Shown here in pieces: positions 25,485-40,400 of a DNA stretch of 64,000 nucleotides; positions within the stretch are counted from its first letter, which is position 1; every line of letters begins with the position of its first letter. The DNA is from Dendrophyllia cribrosa. Lineage: Eukaryota > Cnidaria > Anthozoa > Scleractinia > Dendrophylliidae. A program made the translations under genes and the position numbers. The notes under the pieces were generated by a model. The model did no database searches, was not told the origin of the DNA, and saw only the letters and a list, made by a program, of their open reading frames with translations. The stretch covers positions 14,510,459-14,574,458 of the forward strand of contig JAJLRJ010000014.1 in assembly GCA_024195265.1 (NCBI GenBank), written 5' to 3'.

Positions 25485-28400
25485 GATACTAGGGTATCTC
25501 AGTTGGTGACTGGGAGGTGTGAACTGAGAAGGCCTTTTTGGGATTGAAATTGGTGATTTGGGGAATTCTCAAGCATTAGCCATTTTCTGGTGGATTATTT
25601 TAGGTACTAATAGAAACATTTTGCCAGCAATTTTTTTTTAGGGTTGATAAAAAGAAAACCCTGACAAATTTCTTGATTTTATGTCAAAGAATTGTTTTAG
25701 CCATGTACATACGGTATGATTTTATCAACACATGCAAGGTTCTTGTTTTTGCAGATGGACTGGACCTCTAATATCGGTGAAAATGCAATTGACATTGTTG
25801 TTTTCAGCAGTTCAAATGCTCCGCTTTCAATATTTGTCTTAGGTGAGATGTTAAATAGTTTACAATGTACATGTACATGGACCATTGCTGTGTCGGTTAC
25901 GGAAGGGAGGGTGGGTGGGGTACTAGAATTTAAAGTATTGACAGGGAGGTGCAACTTATTATTTTGGGGATTTGAAATTCACAATATTATTTCAGATACA
26001 GTTGTACATGTGTCTATTCTTTGATGTGAGAAAAGTGCAAGAGCATTCAATTTAGCAAGGAAAATATGCTGTTTCTTGTACATGTCGTACAGTGTATGAA
26101 ATTGAAGAACTTACTGCTGGTGGAATATCAAGAGTTTATGAACAACAAGAAGATTTAAAATACAAATTTCTAGAAGGAATTATACAGAATTTAATTAAAT
26201 GTATTTAGAACTCAAGGTAACAGGATACATGTAAAGTCGGTATGATTAAGTGCAGGATTAAACAGAACTTGTCTCATTTGCAGGTGAGCGCTCACTTTTT
26301 TGTCTAAATGACAATGGATCAGTGAGGTTCATGAAAAAGTTTGAATACAACCCCAGTTGTTTTATTCCCTACAATTCAGGTAAGAATACAATTACTCGGA
26401 TGATTTTTTTTTTATGAAGATCTCATTTACATTAATTATTTTTACAGTGAGATTGACAGCATTTTTCATAAAATACTCAAACTTTACAGTGGAACCACAA
26501 ACTGTTCAGTCCTGCTCATGACTACTACAATAACAGGTGTTATGACATGGCAATCATGCTTGTAAATAGCCAACTGGTTTACCTCCTGCTAGGTAGGGTG
26601 TCTGGAGAGTCCAGAGGCTTCCACTGGTAGCCAGCCAGCTGACTGAGTACTGCTCCCATGGCTGGCAATCCCCGCAACCTAGCCTCCACATATGACTTCC
26701 AGACACCTGTCACACTGAATAAACAGTGGATAGACAGGGATGTAGCTAAGAGCCGGCTACCGGCTAAATTCACCAGCTGAAAGAGAACTTATCACTGGCT
26801 GAAATTTCACTAGACAATGAAGACTTGGGGTGATTTGGAAGGTGCACAAGCCAGAAAAACCATATGTGCTTGTTAATGAGCTTACTAAGTTTTTCTTAAC
26901 TACACCCCTGGATAGAAAAGACAAAGGGGGGAGGGGGGATGAGGGAGAAAAAAAAGGGTGGCCAATGAAGACAACAAACACGCTGGATGAAACATGTTAC
27001 AATGTGACTGCCATGACCTGGCTGGACATGTGGGACCCACCCTAACCCTATGTAGCATGAGTGGGGCAAGGTTTCCTGTGTTTAAAAGGACACAACAATG
27101 ATGGCAGAGACCAGGACTTAAATCAATGTTTAACCTTGTGTGATGTGCAAGCCACTGACCCTCCTATAACGACATGTACCTTTAACTTTTCTTTGCCTTT
27201 GATTTCAGTGGCGGAAGGGACAGTGAATACACTTATAGCAACATTCACTAAATCTCTGATGATATATCAGGATGTAGCGCTAACATGGGCTGCACAGCTT
27301 CCTCATATTCCTGTTGCTATCAAAGTAGCCTCATTCCAGTAAGTAAAGCCTATTCCACTAAAATAGAATTAACAATAGATTCTTGTCAAACTTTGCCTAC
27401 TAGATCTTCATCATACTGTAAGGAGAACTTCAATTTTGAAATAAATCAAAGGTTCCTATGAGCCAACTTGTAAATACAAAACGACCTTTGAGGGGGGGGG
27501 GGGGGGGGGGGGGGGTATGGATATTTTCTGGAACAACTCATTATAGATACTTGATTAGTAACTATCACAGGACATGGTTTATAGTAATGCTAAAGCATAC
27601 AGCATATATGACACTGTTATTTTCATTGATCAATATTTTCTTGTTGTTTTGTTATTCAGAGAATTACAGGGTGTGATAGTTACACTGGATGACACAGGGA
27701 ACCTACACTGCGCTTATCTGGGAACTGATCCATCCATGATGGTGACACCAGCTCCTGAAGCTAGAGACATCAATTATGAGGTGAGTGTTGCTTTCTGCTG
27801 GCTGAGAAGTAACGAAAATGAAAAACTAAATTCCCTTTTGACTTTGTATTCTAGGAAGCAGATGTTGAAATGAAAGAGCTTCAAAAAGAAATCAAAGAAT
27901 CCACAATAAGTTCAGGTTGTTAAATATAATCACTTTAATTAAATAATTAACAACAATCAGCTGTGACATTTTTATGTGGTACTAAAAATTTATTCTTTTA
28001 TTGAGAAACATGTTACTGTGTTAATGTTTTCAGAAATTTTACCACGGGCACAACAAAAAGAAGACCTTCTTATTACTGTCCATGTACCAACAAGTTTAGA
28101 TGCAGTATCAGTAAGTTTCTTTTAGATTATTGTCATGTGTGCGAGCAATTTGTTTTCCTGGCTGTGAGGACAACACCAGAGATAAGATGTTTTATAATAT
28201 GACCGTACGGCCCCGCTAACGCAATCCTACAGAAAATAGAATCGCAAGGTGACGTGAGCAGGGCCAGACAGGTTGACATGAGCCGGTCCGGAAAAAGCCG
28301 GCCCCACTCGAGTTCAAGCGACCTCACACTGCACGACTTTTCTTGTACTTTCTAGTCATATTATAAAATACTTATTGACTGAGTTAGGTCGGGCCGGATG

Positions 28401-31400
28401 GGAAAATATTTGGCTCTTGGTCATGGCGCACGGACCTCACTCAGTCAATAAGTGCATAGTAGAGAAGGCCAAAATGATGAAATCACTGAGCTTGTCAATC
28501 TTTAATATCCGAATGATAATTTGGAAGATCAGAGAAGTAATATACATGTATCAAACAGGAGGAAGAGTGTTTCGTCAGGATTTCAAATCACCGAAAAGTG
28601 GGTTGAAAATCATCTTGGTTGCCAGCTACATGCAATCTCAGACTGAATGAGATGAAGTTGAATGTAGTTGCAAACACACACATTTTTCCACTTTATGCCA
28701 GACTTAAATGCTTTATTTTTTTTTTGTCTGCAGCAAAGTACGATGGATGAAGGTGATGATGAATCATTTCCATCAATCACAGTTACGGTAAGGCAGCTGT
28801 TTTTCAATAATAATAATCAGTTACCCAAAATTACATTTTGATTTATATCTTTTCTGTTTGATGAAGGCCTTTGTTCTGTCCAAGGCTTGATCAAAATCTT
28901 TGTTGCTCCACATTTCGGGGCGATGTAGCAGCTCTCGTAAGGTCTCACACCATTGGTTCGATACCCTAACCCTAAACAATAGAACAAACAACACAACAAT
29001 GGACCCTAGACCTAAAAACAATAGAAGCTGTGTTTTACAAGGCCAATGAAAATAGAGGTTTCTGAGAGCTGCTACACTACCGACGTTTCGATCCACCGAA
29101 AGTTGTAACGTGTTCATTTGTACTTACTTACGAAGTTAGAACTTCTTTCAGAAGTTAATATTAAAGACATTGCATTCCATAAAATTCATCTTAAGTGACT
29201 TGGCTGCGCTTCAGCTCTCTTATAATTATTGTTCAATAAAATTTTGCGATCGAACACTTTATCATGCTGATATACATGTATTTAGCATATTTATTACTGC
29301 CAGTTACACATGTACAGACATATAAAGCAACTGTTAACTTTTCATTGTGTAACAATTTAGATCACCCTTAAGTCGCAGTCTCCCAGTCCAATAGAAAATG
29401 TGGTCCTAAGCGTCATCTCCAGTCCGCCTATCATGTGCAATAGATCTTCAATAGTGTTCCCTATCATTGGTGAGTAAATACACCTGTACGTCATTTTACA
29501 TGTACACTATCATCCCCAGTCATATATTATTCATTCATTACGGATTTAGGTGGGTGCTTTGGGAACCTAACAGCCTGGCATTCAGTCTCTTTCAAAGTTG
29601 TTTGTTCATGAAATTGATGAGAGAATGAGATGTATGGGATGTGTGTGCTATGCAATGTAAATGTTTTGATTTCATCATTCAATTCTTTCTCTTCTTCCTT
29701 CCTCCCTCCCTTCCTCCCTTCCTCCCTCCCACTGTCCCTCCCTTCCTCCCTCCCACTGTCCCTCCCTTCCTTCTGCACTTCCATCTTTCCCTCCCTCCTC
29801 CCATCCTTCCTTCCTTCCTTCTACACTTACATCCATCCATCCATCCTTCCGTCCTTCCTCCCTCCCTCCCTCCCTCCCTCCCTCCCTTCCTTCCTTCCTT
29901 CCTTCCTTCCTTCCTTCCTTCCTTCCTTCCTTCCTTCCTTCCTTCCTTCCTTCCTTCCTTCCTTCCTTCCTTCCTTCCTTCCTTCCTTCCTTCCTTCCTT
30001 CCTTCCTTCCTTCCTTCCTTCCTTCCTTCCTTCCTTCCTTCCTTCCTTCCTTCCTTCTGCACTTTCATCCTTCCCTCCCTCCTCCCTTCCTTCCTTCTGC
30101 ACTTCCATCCTTCTCTCTCTCCTCCCTTCCTTCCTTCCTTTCTTCCTTCCTTCCCTCCTTCCTTCCCTCCCTCCTTCCTCCCTTCCTTCTGCACTTCCAT
30201 CCTTCTCTCCCTCCCTCCTCCCCTTTCTGTGCTTTCATCCCTCCCTCCCTCCCTCCTCCCTCCCTCCTCCCTTCCTTCGTTTTGCACTTCCATCCTTCCC
30301 TCCCTCCCTCCTCCCTTCCTTCCTTCTGTGCTTCCATCCTTCTCTCCCTCCTCCCTTCCTTCCTTCTGTGCTTCCATTCTTCCCTCTCTCCTACCTTCCT
30401 TCCTTCCTTCCTTTCCCTCCCTTCCCTCCCTCCTTTCCTCCCTCCCTCCCTCCCCTCATTTCCTTCTTTCCCTCCTTCCTTCCCTCCCTCCCTCCCTCCC
30501 TCCATTCCTTCCTGCCTTCCTTCCCTCCTTGCTTCCATCTCTTCCTTCCCTCCTTCCCCCTCTCTTCCTTCCTTCCTTCCTTCCTTCCTTCCTTCCTTCC
30601 CTCCCTCCCTCCTTTCCATCCTTCCTTCCTTCCCTCCTTTCCTCCTTTCCTCCCTCCCTCCTTTCCTTCCTTCCTTCCTTCCTTCCTTCCTTCCTTCCTT
30701 CCTTCCTTCCTTCCTTCCTTCCTTCCTTCCTTCCTTCCTTCCTTCCTTCCTTCCTTCCTTCCCTCCTTTCCTCCCTCGCTCCCTTCCTTCCCTCCTTCCT
30801 TCCCTCCCTCCCTCCATTCCTTCCTGCCTTCCTTCCCTCCCTGCCTTCCTCTCTTCCTTCCCTCCCTCCCCCTCTCTTCCTTTCTACCTTCCCTCTCTCT
30901 CTCTCCCTCCCTTCCATCCTTCCTTCCATCCCTCTCTCTCCCTCCCTCACTTCCATCCTTCCTTCCATCCATCCTTCCCTCCCTCTCTTCCTTCCTTCAT
31001 TCAATCCATTCTTGTTCCTACTCATCCTCCGACCATTCTTGCTTCTTTCCTTTTCCTAGTTTGTTTTTAATTCATTCAGTGGTTTTTCTTCATCAGGTGA
31101 CAGAAGTGAACCTGTGTCTGCTGAGGTGTCATTCTACTCTCGTGGTGGATCAATTCCCTGTTCGTTAAAAGCTCAGATCACAGCCACATATGTTACAAAC
31201 TCCGGTGAGTTGTCTCGTGCCTATACATGTATATACTCCACACTGAAGAAATTTCGATGCAGTGGTGGTTCATCAGGGCCTAAGAGAACGAACCATGCCT
31301 AGGTGGTTCAACCAATGTAAAGTTTTGAACGAAGCATGTTACTTGAATATGAGCTACTGGCTACTTACAGTATCAGTTAATATCTTATCCTTACGTATTT

Positions 31401-34400
31401 TCAGAGGCTCCACGAGTTGCCCAAACAGATATTCATTTCCCATTAAGTATTGCATGTCAAGGCTGTGCACCAATGAAGAATGCTAATCACAAGGTAATGC
31501 AGCTTTACACACTCACAAGCTTTGTTTTAATAGCCCTGAAGCCTAAATGTTTAACTAGAGACAACTCAAAACAACTGTTGCAGCCCATACTGCTAAATTT
31601 TCTCTGCTTGTTCCAGAATCATAAAAGCATAAACATTTTAATTTGACTGGAAACTACACAACGATGTAAAAATGATCCTGATGCAAAGGTTATGAAGCTT
31701 GCAAGCCTATTTTCCATGTGTGTCTCCAGGCGCATCCTCATCCCTTAATTTAATAATTATTGTATGACCACAGTTTTGATTGAGTTTAAAATACAGGACA
31801 TCCTTTAAACAGCTACATGTCAAGTATATATGTAATGTTGCAATTTTAGTCTTAGTTACATGTAACTAAAGCCTATTCACACCAACAGTTAAACATGTTT
31901 TAATGTTGTTTAGTTTAACTACGTTTTTAGCCTTTATCTAGAACGTTTTTAAATGTATGACTCAAACTTCCTGGAATAGTAATCAATCAATCAATCAATT
32001 TATTTATGTCAAAGCATGGGATGAGGTTGCCTTCCATATCCAAGCCAGAGGCTCATGTGTAAAACGTATGACAATAAGTAGGAGTAACTTAGCTTACAAA
32101 AACAATCAAAGGAACTAATTTAGGTAGATATTAATTAAAAATGAAATATGTTAAGAATATTAAAATATAAATATGATTGAAAATATATACTTATAAAATT
32201 ATATGTAATAAAAGTCAATGAAGTTTCTTTTAGTAAAGATGTACATGTATCTCCAAATATTACGGGAGGTTAGGAGGTATTTTTCCAAACCTGTTTTAAA
32301 CTAAACAACACTTAAACATGTTTAAGGATTGGTGTGAATGGGGTATAAGCCAATTGGATGAAGGAATATAATTATTACATTGTCTATCATAGGACAAATT
32401 AGAAAATGCTCAAGAAAATGTGCGCACTTTGATTGGTCAAACCAAGTTCATTATAACTATATAAAGCACAGGCGAATTCTTTTCCCTTTGTGGTTGTTTT
32501 GATTTTGTAAACGAAATAATAAAACGTGTTTCTCGTGCATTGTTGAGTTATATAAGCATGCTGGAACTTTTAAGAACACTCGAGAAGTGCGAGAAGCACT
32601 CGCCTTCGGCTTGTGCTTCTCTGCACTTCTCTCCTGTTCTTAATAATTCTGGTGTGCTTATATAACTCAACAATGCACTTGACGCGGTTTTTATTTCTTT
32701 ACTAATGCACGCAAAAATATGGACTTTATTTTAGAGAATAGAGGGAGTGAGGAAGGGGTCTGTTTTGCAACAGGCTGAAAACAGTTTATTGTTGAAACAA
32801 GTAGCGCACTCTGAATTATTATTGTTGCTTAATTGTCTTGTCGTATACAGAATAAGCGAGAGAACTGTTATTGTTGATGTTTTCTTTCAGCTAACGATAG
32901 ACACAAACAAACCACCAGTAAATCTCGCTGAAATATTTCCAGGTAAGTCATCCTATAATAAATTTCTGTTACTGTTCTATGCCAATCGCCTTCCTTTCAA
33001 TTAAACGTTTCATTTGTTTGACTACTTTTTTTTCTAGATATGGTAAATGATGCTCTAATTCCAATGGCAGCAGTCGGTATACAGTACCTGGGTGGTCCTG
33101 TTGTCACAATCCTTGCCTCTAAAACATCACGTACGTATGATCCTTTCCCTCTACCTCTAATATACATGTAATCTGTCAAGTGTAATCGTTTGGGTTAGAT
33201 AGTTTTGAAAAGAATTGTTGTTGTCGACAATGACTAGAATCCCTGTCAGCGGTTGATCGCTAACTATAACTGAATCGCTGTGCGTGATGTATTCGTATTA
33301 TCGTTACGATCACTGAGCACTTTTTTTCAGTGCCGTATGGAAGCGATCAGTATAGTAATAATAAACCATCCCTCAAATAAAGTAATTTAACCGACTGCCT
33401 CGCTTTAATGGAAGGTGGGTGCCTGGGGTATCCAGGGGCTTCCACTGTGGCCAGCCAGCCCTAGATAAAATACTGCCCCCATGGCTGGCAAATCCCCGCA
33501 ACCCAGCCATGAGCCCCCATTCCAGGCACCCGTCACACTGATTGAATCAGTGGAAGGAAAAAAGTAGAGGGTGAGGTGGGGTGGGGGAACGCTGAAGACC
33601 ACCGCTACAAAACGCTACAAAAAGCGCTACAAAACCGCTCGATAAACTTGGAAGATCCTAGCTGAAACGAAGCTGCAACGTTCCACGTGAGCCTGCACTA
33701 GAAAGTTTGACCGCTGACCGGAAGGGTCTGCTAAGCTCGTGGTGGTTAACTTTGTTAAATTGACATTTAACTAAATTTAATGCACATTCTTGCAAGGTGT
33801 ACATAGCAGGAGGGCTAGCACTCCAAACATCAGTTTTTAAATCTCTTTATGGTGACCAATTAAACCTTATCAACTCTTTTGATATTTAACTCCTCCACTG
33901 ACACAGCACCACAGTTTCCTTGGAAACTTATCCATTTATCGCGTTCGAAGAACGCAATCCTAATTTCGTGTTGGTTGTCCTGTGGTTTGTGTGCAGTAAA
34001 ATTTGAGATTTTTTGGTGGCCGTCTTCCAAATGGCCGCCCCTATTGGTTTTTTCAGGGGCTCATTTCCGCCGGAAATTACTTCCAACGCGTCTCCATAAT
34101 CTGTGATTACTGCTAGTACAGTAGTAGTTTGATCCCTTAGAGGTACGTAGGTATAGATATTGGTAGAGTGGAAAGCGCCCAGGGCCTTATTGTTATCCCA
34201 TCACATTTCCCTGCAGAGAGATACAGAATCCAGTGTGATGTGTTCCAAGGGATGTGGCTTATTCTTTCTGAGCTTTGCAATCGATTAGAAGCATATTACA
34301 AGAAAAACAAGGTAAAACTGCCAGTGTTCATAGAGTGGCAATTTTGGTTAAAGGTGTCTTTTGTATAGACTCACTGACTGGTTTGATTTTCTCTTGTGAA

Positions 34401-37400
34401 TACTCCTTCAGGATTCTGCGCAGTTCCGAGCTTCCTTCATGGGGCCTTTACCACTTCAGGAGTATTATGAACTCATAGATGCACACTTTGAGGTGAGGCT
34501 TTATTTTGTATCGTGACTGCGGGTTCAGTAGTTAAATGCCCACTTTCACCCAAAATGCAGTGCGCACCGTGATCACTTTCTGTGTAACACGAAATTCACG
34601 CTTGAATGCGTGTAACCAATCAGATCATGCGTATGAACAATGGAGCATTTCAAAACAAAAACAAACGACCGCAATGTCGTTTGGGTGAAGGTGGGCCTTT
34701 AAAACAGAATTAACAACGCCTTTGGCAGTTTCTTTACCTTATAGCCCCAAGTTGACAAAGAAGATAAACACTTAATGTTTACTTGCTTAGTAATACCCCT
34801 CACCTGCTAACAGTTTGCAAACAACAACAACAAACAAAAATTTATTAAACATTTTAAACTTAAATACAATTGCCCTGCAAATTAGCAAAAACGCTATTCG
34901 AGGCTGGGAAAAGAAATGTAATTGAAAATAATGAAAGTAAGACAATATAACAGTACAGAAGCTGATCTCTAGATCAGTGGTAGAGCAAAGTGTTTATCAG
35001 CCAGAGTAAACATGTGGTAGTTGCTTGTAGCGAGGCGTGATAAAATATATTTAAAAAGAAACGAAAAAGTTGACACTGATTAAAATATTAAAAACTGAGG
35101 ACGTTTCGGTTGTGGTGCTGCGAACCCGGGGGAGGGGGGTACTCTCGTATATATGCTATATGGGTATGTGGCGCTGTGAAGGGTATGGTTTTCAAGCAGT
35201 AAAGTGTGGGGTAGCGTATGGAAATCAGAGAGTTTTTTGTCCAGAATAAGGTATCATTTGCCGGGAAACTGATCAGTGGTATGAAGAATTAAGTCCAGAA
35301 TAGGAATTGAAACTTGGAAGAGAAAGAGCCTTCCCTAAACGGAAACAAAATCATCACGGCAACATTGTTGACATATTTTTTTTCCAGTGGTTCTACATCA
35401 TGGCTCAGATATGCGAAAAATAGCAAGTCTGGGATTGGGTAGGGATTTTCGTTGTCTAGTCTAGTATAGGGTTGCAAAATCAGCTGAACATGGTCTGGTA
35501 TAAGGTAAGGGTTTCAGGGTCCCAGCGGCACACCCCCACCCAAAAAATATACAGAGTACCCACCCCCCCCCCCCCCCCCCCCCCCCCCGGATAGGGTAGG
35601 TATATTCGGTGTCTAGTCTAGCATAGGGTTGCAAAATCAGCTGAACATGGTCTGGTATAGGGTAAGGGTTTCGAATTCATAAACAACTATGTTAACGCTC
35701 ATTTGGTACGTTTGTTATTCACAGCAACGTTGTAACCAAACAAAATACCGCGAGTTGTTAGCACAGCGGGCTCAACAGTTCCGAGCCATCCAAAGAAGGT
35801 TGTTAACAAGGTTCAAAGATAAGACCCCAGCACCACTTGCGAACCTTGATACTCTGCTGGATGGTACATATAGACAGGTAACGGATTATAACGGAAGAAA
35901 GAAATGACAAATATAATAAAATTTTACTTCACTTGCCATGTGGTGTGGGGCGGTTTTAAATTGAGTGTTAAAGTGTATATGAAATGAAAAATAATTTTGT
36001 CTAATATGCTTGTTTATGCCCTTATGAACCCAAATATTTGGGTTTAGTCGACCAGAGGCAATTGCATCGAGTGTTTTTGAAGCCGCGAAGATCGTATGTT
36101 GACGATTGAACGTGGGTCCATTTTGTGCGCGGCCAAAACGCTCAACGGGACACCGGTTTGACGTCATCAGTGGTTCTGAATACACGAGTGCAATGGCGGA
36201 CAAGAGGGTTTTGAGAACACGCAGCACCTTAGTGTGGTCTATGGCCGTTATATATTGAGCTACAAAGACAGGAATCGAACACTGAGAATAAATATGGCTC
36301 AATTTTCGACAGGGAAAAGATTAAGAACAAAGGCGGACTCGATACAGCTTCGAACCGCATTCGAACGGCTCAGTTCTCGGTGAAACCCAGTAGACTTACC
36401 TCCGAAAATATTGAGCAAACGTTTCATTCCTCAAAATGGGCGGTTATTCCATGTAAATCTCTGCTCATTTTTCGAAAGCGACAAAGAGGATTTCCGTCGT
36501 CTCGCAAGAGTAAGTGTGTGATATATTTTTGTGTATTTTGTAATTGTCAGCTTCAGTGAGGCCGCTTTTATAAGTTCGCAGATGATAAGTGTATACATGT
36601 GATTTTAAAAAAGTCGACGTGAACATAAATGCCACGTGTATTATATAGAAATGTCTTGTGAAATAAATGTAAATACTTCAGTAATTTAGTATTTTTATTT
36701 ACTATTGTCCACTGGTTGCATGATATAATAATCAGGATCTAAGTCACCCAAAAGAGAATCAAGAAAATAAATGCAAGATTTTCATTAATTATCTGCCTAC
36801 AGACAACAATAGACCTCAATCTGAGAAGTTACTGTATGACTATAAAATGTAACAATTTTAAAAACCTTCAGGCTGATGCCTTCCTCTTAGTCACTTTTCT
36901 TTACCTGTCTTAAGTGCATAAAAATCCATCAGACAATCCACCTGTATTAATCTTCAAGTAGAAGAAATGAAATGGAAGTTGTGTATTGTGGGATGTCAGT
37001 AATTCCAAAAGCATATTATATTAATAGAATGACAATCAGGTGATATACATCTGCAATGGATTAAAACATGTTGCACTCATGTCATTGCAGAGGCTGAGTG
37101 GTTAGTGTTTCAGACTTTCAACCTGAAGGTCGGTTAGATTCAAGACCTGGTTTCTGCTATTGTGTTGTTTCCTCGACCAAGAAACTTTGTTCCACATTAT
37201 CGCTTCACCCAGTTATAAAACTAGTAGATACTGGCAAACATATCAATAATACTCAGAAGTGGGGGGATGTAAACTTTGCAGTGGACTGGCATCCCATCCA
37301 AGGGTACTAGTAATACACACTGTAGTCAATCAGTCATTTCATGGGACAAAAACCAGTGGTCAATTTAATAAAATTTTTACAAGTGTAATTTACAAGTGTT

Positions 37401-40400
37401 GCCATTGTTTCAGAGGTTGAAAACAATAGCTAACACTTTTAAATTTCACTTGTAAAAGTTTTATTGAATTGACCCCAGGTAAAGTTCTGGCAGGTGTAGG
37501 CCACTCTGCTGAGTGAAGACTTTACTACTCTTTTTCAATGGAAAATTAGTATACTTCTATTCATGGGAGGAAAATTGAGTGAATTAAAACATTTGCCATT
37601 TATGTGAATTATATTCTTTTTGAAAAACTGTAGGACAAAAAAAATGCAAAACAGACTTGTTGCGTCGATGAAGGAGACACTTCCTAATCTTGTCGGCTAG
37701 GCGGAACAAAATTAATTGAGAAAAGTGTCGGTACCAAATCTGCGCCATCTTGAAACGTCACAATAGTATCCAGCATGCTTAGCGCGTCGTCTAGGTGGAA
37801 TGAATCGAGAAAAGTGTCGGTACCAAACCTGCGCCATCTTGAAACGTCACAATAGTATTCAGCATGCTTAGCGCGTCGTCTAGGTGGAACAAATCGAGAA
37901 AAGTGTCGGTACCAAATCTGCGCCATCTTGAAACGTCACAATAGTATTCAGCATGCTTAGCGCGTCGTCAAAAGTCACAATATTATCCCACATACTTAGC
38001 GCGTGTTTTGAACCAGAAACATGCCTGAAACGCGAATGCCATGTCACAACGAGGTACCTAAGGAGACGCACTTTAATCTGTGATTACTTCTAGTTTTAGA
38101 ATCACTAAACATTCATTTAGGAGCTTAAGCCATATATCATTGTTATTTTGCCAGGAAACAAGCTGGCAACTGATAAAAATGAAAATTGCAGCAAACATGA
38201 TATGGTACATTAAGCTAGGGCAGACACAGACTAAAATTTAACCTCTCTAGAAACTTTTTGCTGTGTAATTCCTCAAATAAAAGTCCTCTTTTGATTAATA
38301 CTATTGCCAACCCCTCCCCACCTGCTTTCACCCCCGTTTTGGTACAACCCAAGAATGATGATGAGGAGTAATCAGAAGTGTCAGGACTCATTGATGGCTG
38401 AGACGAGGATGTCGATATTCAAATTTAATTGAGGAATTAAAACCATTTCATGAAATACACTTAAATTGCCCAAAAATAATTATTTTAAACAGATATTTCA
38501 AGCGTGCACCAATAGTTAATAAACTTGTGGTCACCCTAAATGTACTAGCTGCATTGCTCTCCAGACTGGTAACCATGCACTTGGGCAGACTGGAATTTCT
38601 CCCTGATGTGGTTATGTAAACACTGGATGGAAGAGGTCTTGTGTTGTACGTCCCATCCTAAATAACCACAAATCCATCAGACAAGCCATCTGTATGAAAT
38701 CTAAACTTTTATGAAATTTAAACTTTAAATTTAATTATGAATTTTAACCATTTCACGAAATACACTTAAATTGCCCAAAAATATTTAAAAGAAATATTTC
38801 AAGCTAGCACCAATAGTTAATATAAACTCGTGGCCACCCTAAATGTACTAGCTGCGTTGCTCTGCTGACTGGTAACTGCACTTGGGCAGACTGGAAATTC
38901 TCCCTGATGTAATTATAATATATTAAAACACAGGATGGAAGAGGTCATTGTCCCATGTTAAATAACCACAAATCCATCGGACAAGCCATGATCTGTATGG
39001 AACAGCTCGCAAAAACCTGATTAAAAAGTCATTAAAAATGATTAAATAAAATCCATGTCAGAAAACTGACTCTCTCTCCTTTCAATACAAATAGTGGAAA
39101 TAAGTGGAATTATGGTTGGAACTTGGAAGGGACTTTAAATAAATTGTGGGTGTTATTTTTAGGTGTTATAATAATAATATTAGAAGACTTAAAATATAAT
39201 ATCAAGAAAGAGAGTTCTACATGTTTCATGACATGTATAGGATGTATAGGACTGCAGGGATTATTAACAACTTTTGTCTGATGAGGTTCCAAATATGATA
39301 AGCTCCAATTGTTGAATTTGTGATTTTGCAATGAAACACCTTTCTAAAAAATAAATGACTGAGATTCTTCGATAACAATTAACAAACCTAAGATATGCAA
39401 AGCAAGATGAAAGAACTCTGTTCAGTGTCCGGTCGTTTCGCTGCAAACCACTTTAATTATATAATAAACCACTATAATCAATCATAAACCTCGTTCTAAA
39501 AACATGAGGCCAAAAGCAAGCTTTTCCACAGGGAAGGAAACTAAAACTCTCGACGAACAAACAAACGATTGCGAGCTGACAAACGTTTAAATGTTCACGT
39601 CATGTTTATAAGCGAAACGAAAATTGACGCTTCGTATTCAAACAATCGCTTTACGATTCCTGGCTTCTCTGTTTACCGAAATGATCGCAAGAAAGGAGGT
39701 GGCGGCGTAATGGCCATTGTATCGACTTCTTTGGAAAGTAAACGTACAAGTATAAAGAAGAACTACAAGACATTGGAACCTATTGCGGTTGAAGTAAAGA
39801 CGAAAAGGGGAAATGTTATTATGCTTGGCATTTATCGTCCGCCAAAAAATCTTTGTGGCGAGTACCGAATTAATTTGGAAAATGAATTAAGCGACATTTG
39901 CAACTGGGCTAGCCTACAGAGTAACTCAGTGATTGTGGCCGGCGACCTAAATCTCGATAGATTGAGACCGGACAAAGCGGAGGGTAAACTTCTATTCGAC
40001 CTAGAAGTGGAACAGGATTTCCAGTGCCTCATTACTAAGCCTACTAGAATTGAAATGCGTGAAAACAAAATAATCAAATCTCTGATTGATGTGTTACTTA
40101 GCAATAAGCCGGGGCTGTTTAAGCATGCAGGGAATTATTATCCATCACTAAGCGATCATGCCCTGATCTGTGGAATCCTTAAGGAAAGGGTTAATGCCAA
40201 TAAGCCTAAAATTGTAGCTTTTAGAAGTTATAAGAACTTTGATTCCGAGGAATTCAAAAAGCAGTTGGAGGTAGCGCCGTGGCATGTCGGTGAGATATTT
40301 GACGACATTGATGATCAGGTGAATTTTCACAATGGGTTAATGAACAACATTCTCGATGAATTTGCACCTTGCAAACGCATGAAAGTTCGTGATAAAGATG

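Noticed and set aside
29630..31168. Very long open frames (up to 512 codons, Pro/Ser/Phe/Leu or Lys/Glu/Gly-rich) on both strands
   Set aside because: They are translations of the CCTT tract; a 4-bp repeat without stop words stays open in all frames. The real content is BBS9 intron 14.
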